Positions 52,935 to 62,606 are shown, numbered from the stretch's first letter. The stretch is DNA of 64,000 nucleotides from Streptomyces dangxiongensis (GCF_003675325.1 NZ_CP033073.1:4898001-4962000); one strand, 5' to 3'. Program-made: numbers and translations. Notes: generated by a model from the sequence alone, not told the origin.

Positions 52935-54718
52935 GTCTGCGCCTGAAGCAGTTCGGAGATACGGTCCGGCGGCACCGGGCGGGAGTACAGCCAGCCCTGC
53001 CCGGTGTCGCAGCCGATCCGGCGCAGCCGGGTGGCCTGGGCGGCGGTCTCCACGCACTCGGCGGTGACCGTCAGGCCGAGCCGGTGGGCAAGCTGGATCA
53101 TCGCCTCCACGATGACCTCGTCGGCCGGGTTGGGGGCCAGCGCCTTCTTGTCGCCCTCGTACTGGAAGCCGCGCACGAAGGAGCCGTCCAGCTTCAGGAC
53201 CGACACCGGCAGGCGGCTGAGGTAGGCGAGGTTGGAGTAGCCGGTGCCGAAGTCGTCGATGGCGATGCGCACGCCCATGTCGCTGAGGGCCTGGAGCGCC
53301 TGGAGCGGGCGGCCCGCCGAACCCATCACCGCCGACTCGGTCAGCTCCAGTTGGAGCAGACGCGGGGCGAGCCCGGTCTCGGTGAGGGTGCGCGCCACGT
53401 CGGCCACCAGGTCGGAGTCCCACACCTGGCGGACGGCCACGTTCACGCTGACGAAGATGGGCGGCTCCCCGGGGTTGTCCGTCTGCCAGCGGCGGGCCTG
53501 CCGGCAGGCGGTGGCCAGCGCCCAGCGGCCGAGCTGCACGATCGAACCATCCTCCTCGGCCAGTCCGATGAACCGATTCGGCGTCAGCATGCCGAACTGC
53601 GGGTGGTTCCAGCGCACCAGCGCCTCCACCCCGCTGAGCCGTCCGTCCCCCATGCCGACCAACGGCTGGTACTCCAGGACGAACTCGCCGCGCTCGATGG
53701 CGGGGCGGAGCGTGGACGACAGGGCCTGACGGGTCATGCGGTGGGCGTTGCGCTCGGGGTCGAACAGCGTCCAGCGGCCCTTGCCGTCGGCTTTCGCCCA
53801 GTACAGGGTCGTGTCCGCCGCCTGCATCAGACCGGTCGCGGAGGTTCCCGCCGCGTGCCGTTCGACGACACCGATGGACGCGGTCGACGACAGCCGCTGC
53901 CCGCCCAGGTCGAAGGGCTCCTCGAGCGCTCTCAGCGCAGACTCGGCGAGGTCGGCGAGCTGTTCGGTGCCGGTGGAGTCCTCCACCAGCAGGGCGAACT
54001 CGTCACCGCCCAGCCGGGCCACCAGGGGAGTGGCGGCCCGCGCGCGCCCGGCCTCGTCGGCGACCCGGGTCAGGCGCTCGGCGACGGCCGCGAGGAGCCG
54101 GTCGCCCAGACGATGGCCGAGAGTGTCGTTGACGGCCTTGAATCCGTCGAGGTCCAGATAGCACAGGCCGATCCGGCCGGTGCCGCTGCGCTCGTACGAC
54201 TCCGCCTCCAGCGCGGCCGTCAGCCGCTCGAAGAACAGCGCGCGGTTGGGCAGCCGGGTCACCGGGTCGTGCATCTCCAAGTGCCGCAGTCTGGCCTGGA
54301 GTTCGCGGCGGGCGCTGATGTCGGTGGCCGACAGCAGCACGCCGGGTCCGCCGCCGGTCAGCGGGGTGACGGTGACCCGCACCCACACCGAGTGCCCCTC
54401 TCGGTGCTTGAGCCGCCGGGTGCAGCGCAGGCGGCCCTGCCCGCCGCGCAGCACCTCGCGGTAGGCGTGCCGGTTGCGGGCGTCCGAGGCCAACCCGACC
54501 AGGTCGGCGGCGGCTCGCCCGGTGAGCGTCGCCGGATCGGCGCCGATCAGCTCGCCGAAGGCGGCGTTGGCGCTGACGACGAGTCCCTCGGGGTCCACGA
54601 CGGCCATGGCGAGCGGGGCGGCCGCGAACACACGGTAGTAGGGGGTTTGGTCACTGACTGTGACGGCTGACCGGTCGAGGTCTGCCGCGGGCGTCGGCCC
54701 TTCGGACGTTCCGCTCAC
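52913..54718 (-). CDS. PAS-GGDEF-EAL cyclic-di-GMP protein
   Basis: 601-residue cytoplasmic signalling protein. A PAS sensor domain (about 25-145, [28 protein letters not shown]) is followed by GGDEF at about 155-320 with an intact ARLGGDEF. The EAL domain lies at about 340-590 with intact [18 protein letters not shown] and metal-binding residues. Both synthase and phosphodiesterase are therefore possible. No RxxD inhibitory site precedes GGDEF. In Streptomyces, c-di-GMP controls development through BldD; the layout resembles RmdA-type proteins. GTG at 54718 after GGGAG. Confidence 0.9.
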
Positions 54719-55044
54719 CGCTCGCTCCCGCAGTGCACTCGATCTGTGTCCGTGCCGGAAAGTGTGCCGATCATAGAGGCTGGCCCCCCGCCCTTCCAGC
54801 CACTGTCCAGTGTCCCGGACCGGACACAGGTTCTGACAGATCGTTTCTGCCCGCACCTGGACGGGTTCTTCAAGCCTCCGACCAGTTGTGACGTTCCGTG
54901 AGTGTTTCGGGGTGTCGGGCGCCGGGGCACGCCGGCGTCCGACGGCGGCGCGCTCACCCTTCTGGTGCAGGCAAACGCGGCAAAGCATGACAATTACCAG
55001 CAATCTGAGTGCGGGTCCCCGAACCGCACCCGGAGGTCATGTCC
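54719..55044. other. divergent intergenic region, 326 bases
   Basis: Separates the c-di-GMP gene from the metalloprotease gene. Several short repeats of GTCCGTG/CCGGAC type (for example CCGGACCGGACAC near 54816) are present. No gene or certain operator found. Confidence 0.45.
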
Positions 55045-56298
55045 GTGCCCAAGCTGCGCAGCACCGCCGCCGTGTTCACCACGATGTCGGCGCTCGCCGC
55101 GACCTCGATCCTCACCGGCCCGTCGGTCGCCGAGCCCTTCTCGACGGCCCCCTGCGCGCTGCACCGGACCGAGGCCCACCACTCCGAGGGCCTGGACACC
55201 TGGAACACCGCCTACGCCCGCCCCACCGGCACCGTGGACGCCGTCCTGGTCTTCCTCTCCTTCCCGGACGCCGCCCCGCGCACCAGCCCCGCCCAGCTCA
55301 CCGCCGACCACTTCCCCGTCACCAGCCGCTTCTTCGCCCAGGCCTCCTACGGCCGGTTCGCCCTGCGCCCGCACCCGCTCCCGCGCTGGCTGCGCATGCC
55401 GCGCCCGTCGACGGCGTACGCCATGCGGCGGGACTGGAGTGCCGAGGACCGGGCCGCCTACCTGCGGGACGCGTTCGCCGTGGCCGACAAGCAGGTCGAC
55501 TTCTCGCGCTACCGGGTCGTCTACCTCGTCGCCGACCCGGACGCGCCCGGCGTCGACTCCGACGCCACGAAGGTCGTCAACCTCGACACACCCCTGCACG
55601 TGGACGGCACCGGCATCCGCCGGGTCGTCACGGTGTTCGAGAAACACCCGCCGGACCGTCTCGTCCTCGCCCACGAGACCGGCCATGTCTTCGACCTGCC
55701 CGACCTCTACCACCGGCCCGTCGACGGCAAGGGCGACTGGGACACCTACGTCGGCGACTGGGACCTGATGGGCAGCCAGTTCGGCCTCGCACCCGACCTG
55801 TTCGCCTGGCACAAGTGGAAACTCGGCTGGCTGGACCCGCGCCAGGTGGTGTGCGTGCACGGCACCGCGCCGACCCGGCTCACCCTGGAGCCCCTCGCGG
55901 CCGGACCGGGCGTCGCGCTGCGGGGCACGGGCGGCGCACCCGCCTTCGGCCTCGGGCACGGCGCCAAACTGGCGGTGGTGCGCACCGGCCCGGACAGCGC
56001 CCTGGCCTTCGAGGCGCGCGGCACCGCCGGCAACGACCGCGCCTCCTGCCGGCAGGGCATCCTGGTCTACCGGGTGCGCGGCGGCGCCGAGTCCGGCGGC
56101 GGCCCGGTGGAGGTGGTGGACGCCCACCCGCACACCGAGGCCTGCTGGGAGAACTCGGTCTACCCGCCGCTGGCCGACGCGCCGGTCTCCCTCGGGGAGA
56201 GCTTCACCGTGCCCGGGGAGGGCGTGAAGGTGGAGGTGGAGGACCGCACGGCCTCGGGGGCGTGGACGGTGCGGATCACCCCGGCGCTGAGCGACTGA
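55045..56298 (+). CDS. secreted M6-type zinc metalloprotease
   Basis: 417-residue exported protease of the immune-inhibitor-A-like M6 family. Signal peptide VPKLRSTAAVFTTMSALAATS. The zinc motif is LAHETGHVFDLPDLY (HExxH with a downstream Asp), followed by GDWDLMGSQFGLAPDLFAWHKWKLGWLD, characteristic of M6. A C-terminal beta domain completes it. Four cysteines suggest disulfides. GTG at 55045 is preferred because GGAGG is eight bases away; the ATG at 55039 is only two bases from it. Confidence 0.85.
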   Translation: MPKLRSTAAVFTTMSALAATSILTGPSVAEPFSTAPCALHRTEAHHSEGLDTWNTAYARPTGTVDAVLVFLSFPDAAPRTSPAQLTADHFPVTSRFFAQASYGRFALRPHPLPRWLRMPRPSTAYAMRRDWSAEDRAAYLRDAFAVADKQVDFSRYRVVYLVADPDAPGVDSDATKVVNLDTPLHVDGTGIRRVVTVFEKHPPDRLVLAHETGHVFDLPDLYHRPVDGKGDWDTYVGDWDLMGSQFGLAPDLFAWHKWKLGWLDPRQVVCVHGTAPTRLTLEPLAAGPGVALRGTGGAPAFGLGHGAKLAVVRTGPDSALAFEARGTAGNDRASCRQGILVYRVRGGAESGGGPVEVVDAHPHTEACWENSVYPPLADAPVSLGESFTVPGEGVKVEVEDRTASGAWTVRITPALSD

Positions 56299-56325
56299 AT
56301 CCCCGGCCGGCACGGGAACGAAAAA

Positions 56326-56364
56326 GGCGGGCCACCACCGGAACCTAACCGGTCGTGACCCGCC
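56326..56364 (-). terminator. U-tract terminator after tRNA-Lys (copy 3)
   Basis: Stem GGCGGG...CCCGCC with an inner stem CCGG...CCGG, followed on the minus strand by TTTTT (AAAAA at 56321-56325), a classical intrinsic terminator. It also ends the metalloprotease gene on the plus strand. Confidence 0.8.
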
Positions 56365-56373
56365 CTCGTCATG

Positions 56374-56447
56374 TGCGCCGCCAGGGACTCGAACCCCGGA
56401 CCCGCTGATTAAGAGTCAGCTGCTCTAACCAACTGAGCTAGCGGCGC
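56374..56447 (-). tRNA. tRNA-Lys (CUU anticodon), copy 3
   Basis: Identical to copies 1 and 2. Its 5' end overlaps the last 10 bases of the preceding protein gene: the CTAG of GCGCCGCTAGC supplies that gene's stop codon. Confidence 0.95.
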
Positions 56448-57007
56448 CTGCTGACGTCGTAGACCTTAGCATCCTGGTCGGCGGTAGGAAAAATCGATAT
56501 GCGGACGGCCGCCCGCGCCGCCCGGACGGCCGCCCAGAGCACGATCTCGGGGCCGGGCAGCCAGGGGTGCCGGGTGTCGGGGGCGGCCAGCCAGCGGGAG
56601 GCGCCGGGGGTGTCGGTCCCGGCCGGGGCCGGCACGGTCACCGCGTCGCCGGTGCCGTGGCACAGCAGCGGCGGCACCGATCGCGTCCGCTGGGACCCCC
56701 ACTCCTCCCAGGCCAGCAGCGAGGGCAGCCGCTGGGCCGTGCCCGGGGCGGTGAACAGCAGGGTCCGGCCCCGGAACACCGCGACGGGCCCCGATCCCGG
56801 ACCCTCGTCCCACAGCCGGTCCAGCAGCCGGCGGCCGAAGGCGGCCGGGGCGCTGACCACGTCGAAGACGGTGCCGCAGGGCAGGACGACCGGGGCGTCC
56901 GGGCGCTCCTCCCAGAGGGCCAGGGTGCTGCGCGGGTACGTTCCTGCCGAGGCGAGCCAGGCGACGCCCTCGGAACTGACGCGGGTGACGTGCGGTGCGC
57001 TGCTCAT
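56438..57007 (-). CDS. conserved protein, weak resemblance to prim-pol N-terminal family
   Basis: 189-residue protein (MSSAPHVTRVSSEGVAWLAS, LPCGTVFDVVSAPAAFGRRLL, WLPGPEIVLWAAVRAARAAV). The pattern of VxLPxGxxFDVV and a GPVA strand recalls small Streptomyces proteins annotated as bifunctional primase/polymerase N-terminal domain, but no catalytic motif is clear. The last codons run into the tRNA-Lys gene, which supplies the TAG. Function unknown. Confidence 0.65.
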   Translation of the reverse strand: MSSAPHVTRVSSEGVAWLASAGTYPRSTLALWEERPDAPVVLPCGTVFDVVSAPAAFGRRLLDRLWDEGPGSGPVAVFRGRTLLFTAPGTAQRLPSLLAWEEWGSQRTRSVPPLLCHGTGDAVTVPAPAGTDTPGASRWLAAPDTRHPWLPGPEIVLWAAVRAARAAVRISIFPTADQDAKVYDVSRRR

Positions 57008-57137
57008 GCGACCCAGGTGTACAGGCGGTGAGCGGACGGTTCTCCAGAGTTGCCGAAAGACGGGACAGCGGGTGGAGGGGAGGAGTATCTTGCCCGCCTG
57101 GCATATGCCTGGAAGGTACCCGCGGGGCCGGGCGCGG

Positions 57138-57506
57138 CTACCCGGGATCGACGGGCGTCCGCCCCTCGACGTTTCCTCGCAGCAGGTCCCGGCCGAACTC
57201 CACCATCTTCTTCGCGTAGTCCTCGGTCCACTCCGCCCGCTCGGCGATGTCCGCCGCCGTCAGCCGGTCGAACCGGCGCGGGTCGGCGAGCTGGGCCGCC
57301 GCGAGGGCCTGGAACTCCACGGCCCGGTCCGCCGCGGCGCGGAACGCCTGGGCCAGCTCCGTCGACCGCGCCAGCAGCTCCCGCGGATCCTCCATCGACT
57401 CCAGGTCGAAGAAGTGCTCCGGATCGGCAGCCGCCTCCGCGGGCTCGAAGAGCAGGGGCGCGGGGCGTAGCCGCGGTTCGTTACGACGCGGCGTGGGCTC
57501 CGCCAT
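57138..57506 (-). CDS. conserved actinobacterial protein of unknown function
   Basis: 122-residue soluble protein, mainly helical, acidic. A disordered start (MAEPTPRRNEPRLRP) is followed by helices (EDPRELLARSTELAQAFRAAADRAVEFQALAAAQL and TAADIAERAEWTEDYAKKMVEFGRDLL). No named family recognised. GAGGAGGAG eight bases before the ATG makes the start clear. It lies upstream of the nuclease/helicase operon end but is separated from it by 130 bases. Confidence 0.7.
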   Translation of the reverse strand: MAEPTPRRNEPRLRPAPLLFEPAEAAADPEHFFDLESMEDPRELLARSTELAQAFRAAADRAVEFQALAAAQLADPRRFDRLTAADIAERAEWTEDYAKKMVEFGRDLLRGNVEGRTPVDPG

Positions 57507-57636
57507 GTTGTGTCTCCTCCTCGTACGGTTCGCTGGGCACCACCATCAGGTGGGCCACCCTCCATTGTCCCGCGCCCCCGCAAGGGGCCGTCGGCACGCC
57601 GACGGCCCCCCGGACGGCCAGGTGCCGGGGCGGTGG

Positions 57637-58998
57637 TCAGGGGTGCCAGGGCACTCGGTGTTCGGCGAGGTGGGCCAGTACGGCGTGGTTGGCCTCCCAG
57701 CCGTCCGGGAACTTCACGAGCGTGCCGAGCTGGACCGGTTCCGTGGACGGGTAGTCGTCCAGGAGGTCGCTCACGCCGGCGCGGCAGACCACGATGCACG
57801 CGTGGCGGTGGCGGGAGGCCAGGACGCACAGGCGGCCGGTCTCCAGGTGGAACGCGGTGGCGTCGGGGCGGCCGGAGAGCGGGTGCAGGACGACCGTGAC
57901 GTCGTACTCACGGCCCTGGAGGCGGTTCGCGGTGTCGACGGTCACGTCCGGGACACCGAGGTCGGCCAGGGCCGCGCGGACCGCCGCCGCCTGGTCGCGG
58001 TGCGCCGTGCCCACGGCGACCCGGTCGGCGGTGAGCGGGGTGGCGCCGCCCCCGGCCGCGGGACGCGGGGACGGGGGCGGCTCCGAGACCGCCGCACCGC
58101 CGCGGTCCAGCAGACGCCGGACCACCGCCGCCACCGCCCGCACCGCCTCCGGGTCCGTGCGCGGCGTGTGCCGGGCGGGCAGCTCCAGCAGGCCCCAGCC
58201 GGTCTCCGCGGCCTCGTCGATCACCCGGTCGGGGCCGGAGCCGTCGGAGGGGACCGCGAAGGTGAGGTGGCGGTCGCCGTGGTCCGTGCCGCTGCGGAAC
58301 GGGGTGTACGGGTAGAAGGCGCGCGAGACCAGGGGGGCCGCCGAGGCCGGCAGGCGCCAGGACACCGGCAGGCGGTGCTGCGGCAGGCCCGGGTTGTGCG
58401 CCAGCAGGGTGGTGACCGCGGACGCCGACGGGTCGTACGACAGGCCCGCCCACTGGTCGCTGCCGACGGTCGCGAACGGGTCCAACTGGCCCGGGTCGCC
58501 CACGAACAGCGCCCGCTCGAACAGGCCGGCCACGGCGAGCAGGGAGTCCGACCGCATCTGGTACGCCTCGTCGACGATCGCGTGCCGCCACGGCTCGTCC
58601 ACCGTCACGTGCGCCCACTTCGCGGCGGTGGAGAGCACCACCGGCAAGCCCTTCAGGTCGGCGGCCTTCGCGGACGTACGGACGTTCGGCAGGGCGTCCA
58701 GCGCCGTGTCGTACGGGTCGCTGTCGCTGCTGTGCAGGCGACCGACCGGCAGCTCGGGACTCTTCGCGGCGAGACGCAGGACGAGGTCGTCCACCTGGGC
58801 GTTCGTCTGGGCGACCACCATCAGCGGGCGGCCCGCGCCGGCCAGTTCCAGCGCCGCGCGGACCACCAGCGTGGACTTGCCGGCGCCGGGCGGGGAGTCG
58901 ACCACCACGCCCCGCTCGGTGCCGTGCAGCGTGTCGCGCAGGATCGCGTCGGTGGCGCGGGCGGCCGCGGCCGCGGGGTCGAAGCCGACGGTCGTCAC
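57637..58998 (-). CDS. superfamily 1 ATPase/helicase (AAA_30-like)
   Basis: 453-residue P-loop protein resembling UPF1/RecD-type helicases. Walker A is DSPPGAGKSTLV (about 34-45), motif II is AIVDEAYQM, motif III is VGDPGQLDP, motif V is DTANRLQGREYDVTVVLHPL, and motif VI is LCVLASRHRHACIVV. The GTG start overlaps the stop of the preceding gene by 4 bases (GTGA). It probably works as the motor of a complex with the preceding two gene products. Confidence 0.85.
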   Translation of the reverse strand: MTTVGFDPAAAAARATDAILRDTLHGTERGVVVDSPPGAGKSTLVVRAALELAGAGRPLMVVAQTNAQVDDLVLRLAAKSPELPVGRLHSSDSDPYDTALDALPNVRTSAKAADLKGLPVVLSTAAKWAHVTVDEPWRHAIVDEAYQMRSDSLLAVAGLFERALFVGDPGQLDPFATVGSDQWAGLSYDPSASAVTTLLAHNPGLPQHRLPVSWRLPASAAPLVSRAFYPYTPFRSGTDHGDRHLTFAVPSDGSGPDRVIDEAAETGWGLLELPARHTPRTDPEAVRAVAAVVRRLLDRGGAAVSEPPPSPRPAAGGGATPLTADRVAVGTAHRDQAAAVRAALADLGVPDVTVDTANRLQGREYDVTVVLHPLSGRPDATAFHLETGRLCVLASRHRHACIVVCRAGVSDLLDDYPSTEPVQLGTLVKFPDGWEANHAVLAHLAEHRVPWHP

Positions 58999-60584
58999 AG
59001 CACGTCCTCCTCGGTCACGGTGTCGGGCGTCTCCGCCACGGGCTCGCCCGGCGGGCCGCCGTGCGTCCACGGGGTCTCCTCCGGGCCGGGCAGCTTCGCG
59101 CCGCCCCGCTGCTCGTGCTCGAACAGGGTGAAACACACCCGGTCGCCCTTCTCGGGCACCGACCCGGGCTCGGGCTCCTTCCCGCGGCCCATCCGGTCCA
59201 GGATCCGCAGCACCAGCACGCCCTCGTCCGCGGCGCCGGCGAACTCCGCCGACTGCGCCCTGCCGCCCACCGAGCGGTACACCCGGGCCCGCTCCCCGAG
59301 ATGCGGCCGGTCCTCCGTGCGCACCGTCACCAGCGGACGCGGGCTCGGCCGTCTGCTCTCGCTGTACGCCATCACCACCTCGGTCACCTCACCCGCGAAC
59401 GCCTCCCCGGCCAGCCGCCGCCCCGCCATCACCAGCGGATCGTCCAGCGCCTCCTGCGCCTCCAGGCGGGCCTGCTCGCGCTCGCGCGTGGCCAGCTTGT
59501 TCGCCGCCGTCACCGCGTCGTCCCGGCGCGGCTGCGGCGGCTCCCCGGCCAGCACCCGGTCCCGGTGTCCGGTGAACGACCAGCGGTCCCGCGTCCAGCG
59601 CTCCTCGACATGGGCGCCCTCCGGCAGCGCCCGCAACAGGTCCACACCCCGCCACACCGCGTCCCAGGTGGGCCGCGTACGGCTCTCGACGAGCGCGCGG
59701 ACGTCGTGTTCGGCCGCGGTGAGCGCGGCCAGCCGGTCGTCGGCCTCCAACGGGTCCTGGGCGGCGGCCAGGGCGGTCCGCGCGCGGTCGTACCGCTCGA
59801 TCGCCGGGGCCAGCAGCTTGTTGTCGAACGCCGGATCGGTCGCGGGGCCGGCCGGCGGGCACAGCAGGTGTCCGGCCGCGTCCCGCTCCAGCTCGGCCCG
59901 GCGCGCGGCCTGCGCGCCGCTCTCGCCCCCGGGAGGGTCGATCCAGGCGAGCAGGGCGCCCAGATGCTGGTCCTCCAGGCCGGACTGGCCGGTCGCCCAG
60001 TGCCGGGCCAGCAGGTCGGTGAGGGCCAGGAGCAGGGAGGAGCCGGGCACCCGGGACCGCTCGCCGTAGTGGGTCAGCCAGCGGCCGAGCAGCGGCACCC
60101 GGGGCGGCGCCGGGTAGGGCGCGTCCGGATCCTGCTCGGCGGTGCGGCGAAAACGCGTCGAGCGGCCGAGGAGCCGTACGAAGTCCAGGCCCGCGCGGCT
60201 CGGCACGATGAGCTGGGGCGCGTCCGCGCACAGCTCGGCCTCCACCTTGACCCGCTTGCCGGTCTCCGGATCGGTCTCCGTGCGCTCGGCCGGCTCCACC
60301 GACTCCGTGAAGGAGTCCAGGTACGGCAGGACGGCGTCGGCCAGGTCGGCGAGGAACGCGAAGCGCAGATCCCGGTCACGCGGCTGCGGTACGGCCAGCA
60401 GCCGGGGAGCGTCCCGGTCGGTGCCGACCAGTGCGCCGAGCGGGGCGCCCGTCTCACCGGCCGTGGTGAGCGGCACGAACACCAGCGGGCGGTCGGACAG
60501 ATGCCGGTGCCGGACGGTCGCGGCGGGCTGCGCCCGGCCGCTGCCGACGGCTTCCAGCCGGGCGAGGGTGTCGATCAGGGACAC
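58995..60584 (-). CDS. unknown 529-residue protein of the nuclease/helicase operon
   Basis: Not recognised. It is soluble, Arg/Glu/Ala-rich, with two helical parts (RYDRARTALAAAQDPLEADDRLAAL; VTAANKLATREREQARLEAQEAL) and an OB- or SH3-like stretch near the C-terminus (GDRVCFTLFEHEQRG). It has no P-loop and no nuclease motif. It overlaps the nuclease gene by 10 bases and the helicase gene by 4, so the three are translated as one unit. It may be the DNA-recognition or scaffolding subunit. GTG start at 60584. Confidence 0.75.
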   Translation of the reverse strand: MSLIDTLARLEAVGSGRAQPAATVRHRHLSDRPLVFVPLTTAGETGAPLGALVGTDRDAPRLLAVPQPRDRDLRFAFLADLADAVLPYLDSFTESVEPAERTETDPETGKRVKVEAELCADAPQLIVPSRAGLDFVRLLGRSTRFRRTAEQDPDAPYPAPPRVPLLGRWLTHYGERSRVPGSSLLLALTDLLARHWATGQSGLEDQHLGALLAWIDPPGGESGAQAARRAELERDAAGHLLCPPAGPATDPAFDNKLLAPAIERYDRARTALAAAQDPLEADDRLAALTAAEHDVRALVESRTRPTWDAVWRGVDLLRALPEGAHVEERWTRDRWSFTGHRDRVLAGEPPQPRRDDAVTAANKLATREREQARLEAQEALDDPLVMAGRRLAGEAFAGEVTEVVMAYSESRRPSPRPLVTVRTEDRPHLGERARVYRSVGGRAQSAEFAGAADEGVLVLRILDRMGRGKEPEPGSVPEKGDRVCFTLFEHEQRGGAKLPGPEETPWTHGGPPGEPVAETPDTVTEEDVL

Positions 60585-61765
60585 GTGGCCACCTCCCGGG
60601 CGGCCGCCAGGGCCTCCGCGCGCAGCCGCGCCGCCCGGCGCAGGGCCACCACCGCCGGGTCAGCGGGGTCGCCGCTCTCGCCGCGGGCCGCCGCGAGGAC
60701 CTCCTCGACCGTGGCCAGGCCGCCCAGTTCGGCCCGCAGGGGCCGGCCGAGGCGGGTGACGGCACCGGCCGCGCGGGCGCGTTCCCGGCAGTGGAAGGCG
60801 AGTTCGCAGGTGGACAGGCACTCGGGCGCGTACGTCGCCGGCACCGCCTCCACGGCCGCCGTCAGCTCCTCGGCGGGCCGGTCGGGCGCGAAGCACGTGC
60901 CCTCGGGCAGCGCGCCGGCGATCTCCTCGACGCGGGTCAGCCGGGCGAGCTGGCGGGCGGTGACCGCACGCTGCTTGCGGACGTCCACGGCGCGGCCCGC
61001 GGGCAGGTTGGAGAAGTCCTTCGGGCACACCAGCAGCACCCGGTGACGTACGCGCGGGGCGGGATCGAGACGGGAGGCGACGTCCTCCAGAGCGAGCACG
61101 TACACCGCCGCCTGCCGGGCCGCCGCGCCCACCTTCGACGGGTCCGCGGAGCCGTCCACCATCGGGAAGGACTTGATCTCCACCACCGACCAGCCGCCGT
61201 CCGGGTGCACCACCACCGCGTCCGGCTCCACGAACGCGAGCGAACCCGCCACGTCCAGGGCCAGCATCGGGTGGTCGAGGAGCGTCCAGCCGCCGGCCCC
61301 CCGTGTGGCCTCGCGCAGTGCCAGCGCCGTACGGGCCGTACGCCCCTGCGGGCCGTGCGCGGTCAGGTCCGGCAGGGCCGCCCCCGAAGGCGGTTCGGCG
61401 CCCGGATCGAGGTGGGCGTGCGCCAGGCGCAGCAGCTCCGCGCCGCCGTCCGCCTTCACCCGCGCCTCGAAGGCGTTGCCCCTGGTCAGCGCGAACTGCG
61501 ACTGCCCGAAGCCGGACGGGGCGCCCAGCGCGGTGGCCAGCCACGCCTTGTCCACCCCGGCGCCGTCCAGGATCGCCCGCCGGGAACAGCCGGGGTTCGC
61601 GGCGAGGGCCGCGAGGGCGCGCGCGTCCAGGGCCTTGGCCGGGACGTCGGGACCGCGCAGCTCAGCGAGCCGGTGCCGGAGCCCCTTCTCCCGCTCCGGC
61701 GGGGGAGACGTCCGGTCCGGCCGCGAGGTCGGGCGATGACTCGCGCTGCCGTGGAATTCGCTCAC
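60575..61765 (-). CDS. RecB/Cas4-like PD-(D/E)XK nuclease with likely iron-sulfur cluster
   Basis: 396-residue protein. The nuclease core is visible: GNAFEARV (Glu100), FVEPDAVVV (Asp182), and SVVEIKSF (Glu196, Lys198). One N-terminal Cys (Cys60, NPGCSRR) and three C-terminal Cys (ECLSTCELAFHC) match the Cas4/AddB pattern of a 4Fe-4S cluster joining the two ends. It is the first gene of a three-gene operon with an unknown protein and an SF1 helicase. It is similar in design to TM0106-type RecB-like nucleases. GTG at 61765 is used; the true start could be downstream, since it overlaps the PAP2 gene by 104 bases. Confidence 0.8.
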   Translation of the reverse strand: MSEFHGSASHRPTSRPDRTSPPPEREKGLRHRLAELRGPDVPAKALDARALAALAANPGCSRRAILDGAGVDKAWLATALGAPSGFGQSQFALTRGNAFEARVKADGGAELLRLAHAHLDPGAEPPSGAALPDLTAHGPQGRTARTALALREATRGAGGWTLLDHPMLALDVAGSLAFVEPDAVVVHPDGGWSVVEIKSFPMVDGSADPSKVGAAARQAAVYVLALEDVASRLDPAPRVRHRVLLVCPKDFSNLPAGRAVDVRKQRAVTARQLARLTRVEEIAGALPEGTCFAPDRPAEELTAAVEAVPATYAPECLSTCELAFHCRERARAAGAVTRLGRPLRAELGGLATVEEVLAAARGESGDPADPAVVALRRAARLRAEALAAAREVATCP

Positions 61766-62606
61766 CCGCGGAAGTCTGGCATCCGGCACTGACAATCGGG
61801 GAACCGGTGGCGCCCGCGACCGCCGGGGCGGGCCGGGACAGGCGGGACCGGACCAGGTCCGCGGCCCGCGTCACGCGCGGCGCCAGCAGGAGGCCCGCGC
61901 CCATCACGGCGACGCCCGCGACCGCGTCCAGGAGGTAGTGGTTGGCGGTGCCCATGACCACGAGCGCGGTCAGCAGCGGGTAGGCGACGCCCAGGACCTT
62001 CGTCAGGCGCGAGCCGCCGTGCCGCCACAGCATCACCCCGCACCACAGCGCCCAGCCCACGTGCAGGCTCGGCATCGCCGCGTACTGGTTGGTCATGCCG
62101 CCCATGCCGCGCGGCGCGCTGGCCTGGTCGCCCCACCAGCCGTAGGCGCTGTACTGCGCCATCGTGTCCACGAAGCCGTGGCCGGCCAAGAGCAGGCGGG
62201 GCGGGCAGGTCGGCAGCAGCGTGAAGCCGATCAGCCCCATGAACGTGGACGTCATCAGCCAGGTGCGGGCCGCCCGGTAGTGCCGGGCACGCGCGCGGAA
62301 CATCCAGATCAGGACGGCGGGCGTGACCAGGTAGTGCAGCGAGGCGTACCAGAAGTCGGCCGGCACGCCGAGCCAGGTCTCCCGCGTGAACAGCCGGTTC
62401 AGCGGGTGTTCCGCGTTGAGGTGCAGGGCCTTCTCGATGCGCAGGATCGCCAGGCCGTGGTCGACGGCGCCGGTGACGTCACCGCGCGCGAGGAGCCGGC
62501 CGCCCGAGTAGCAGCCGTACACGAGCAGGAGCAGCGGCAGTTCGGTCCACCACCGCAACCGGGATCGCGGGGCCGCCTCGGTGCCCGGTGTCTCGGTCTG
62601 CGGCAT
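61662..62606 (-). CDS. PAP2-family (inositol phosphotransferase-like) membrane phosphatase
   Basis: 314-residue membrane enzyme with six helices. The Ipt1/AUR1-like blocks are present: TCPPRLLLAGHGFVDTM, NQYAAMPSLHVGWALWCGV (motif with His) and TANHYLLDAVAGVAVM (His and Asp). It probably transfers or hydrolyses a phosphorylated lipid head group. The C-terminal 60 residues are disordered and their frame overlaps the start of the nuclease gene by 104 bases. GGGGGAGGG precedes ATG 62606. Confidence 0.85.
   Translation of the reverse strand: MPQTETPGTEAAPRSRLRWWTELPLLLLVYGCYSGGRLLARGDVTGAVDHGLAILRIEKALHLNAEHPLNRLFTRETWLGVPADFWYASLHYLVTPAVLIWMFRARARHYRAARTWLMTSTFMGLIGFTLLPTCPPRLLLAGHGFVDTMAQYSAYGWWGDQASAPRGMGGMTNQYAAMPSLHVGWALWCGVMLWRHGGSRLTKVLGVAYPLLTALVVMGTANHYLLDAVAGVAVMGAGLLLAPRVTRAADLVRSRLSRPAPAVAGATGSPIVSAGCQTSAGERIPRQRESSPDLAAGPDVSPAGAGEGAPAPAR

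Noticed and set aside
54645..54670. GTCAC-N5-GTGAC inverted repeat near the start of the GGDEF-EAL gene, as a possible BldD site
   Set aside because: It lies inside the coding sequence and does not fit the BldD consensus at the central positions.
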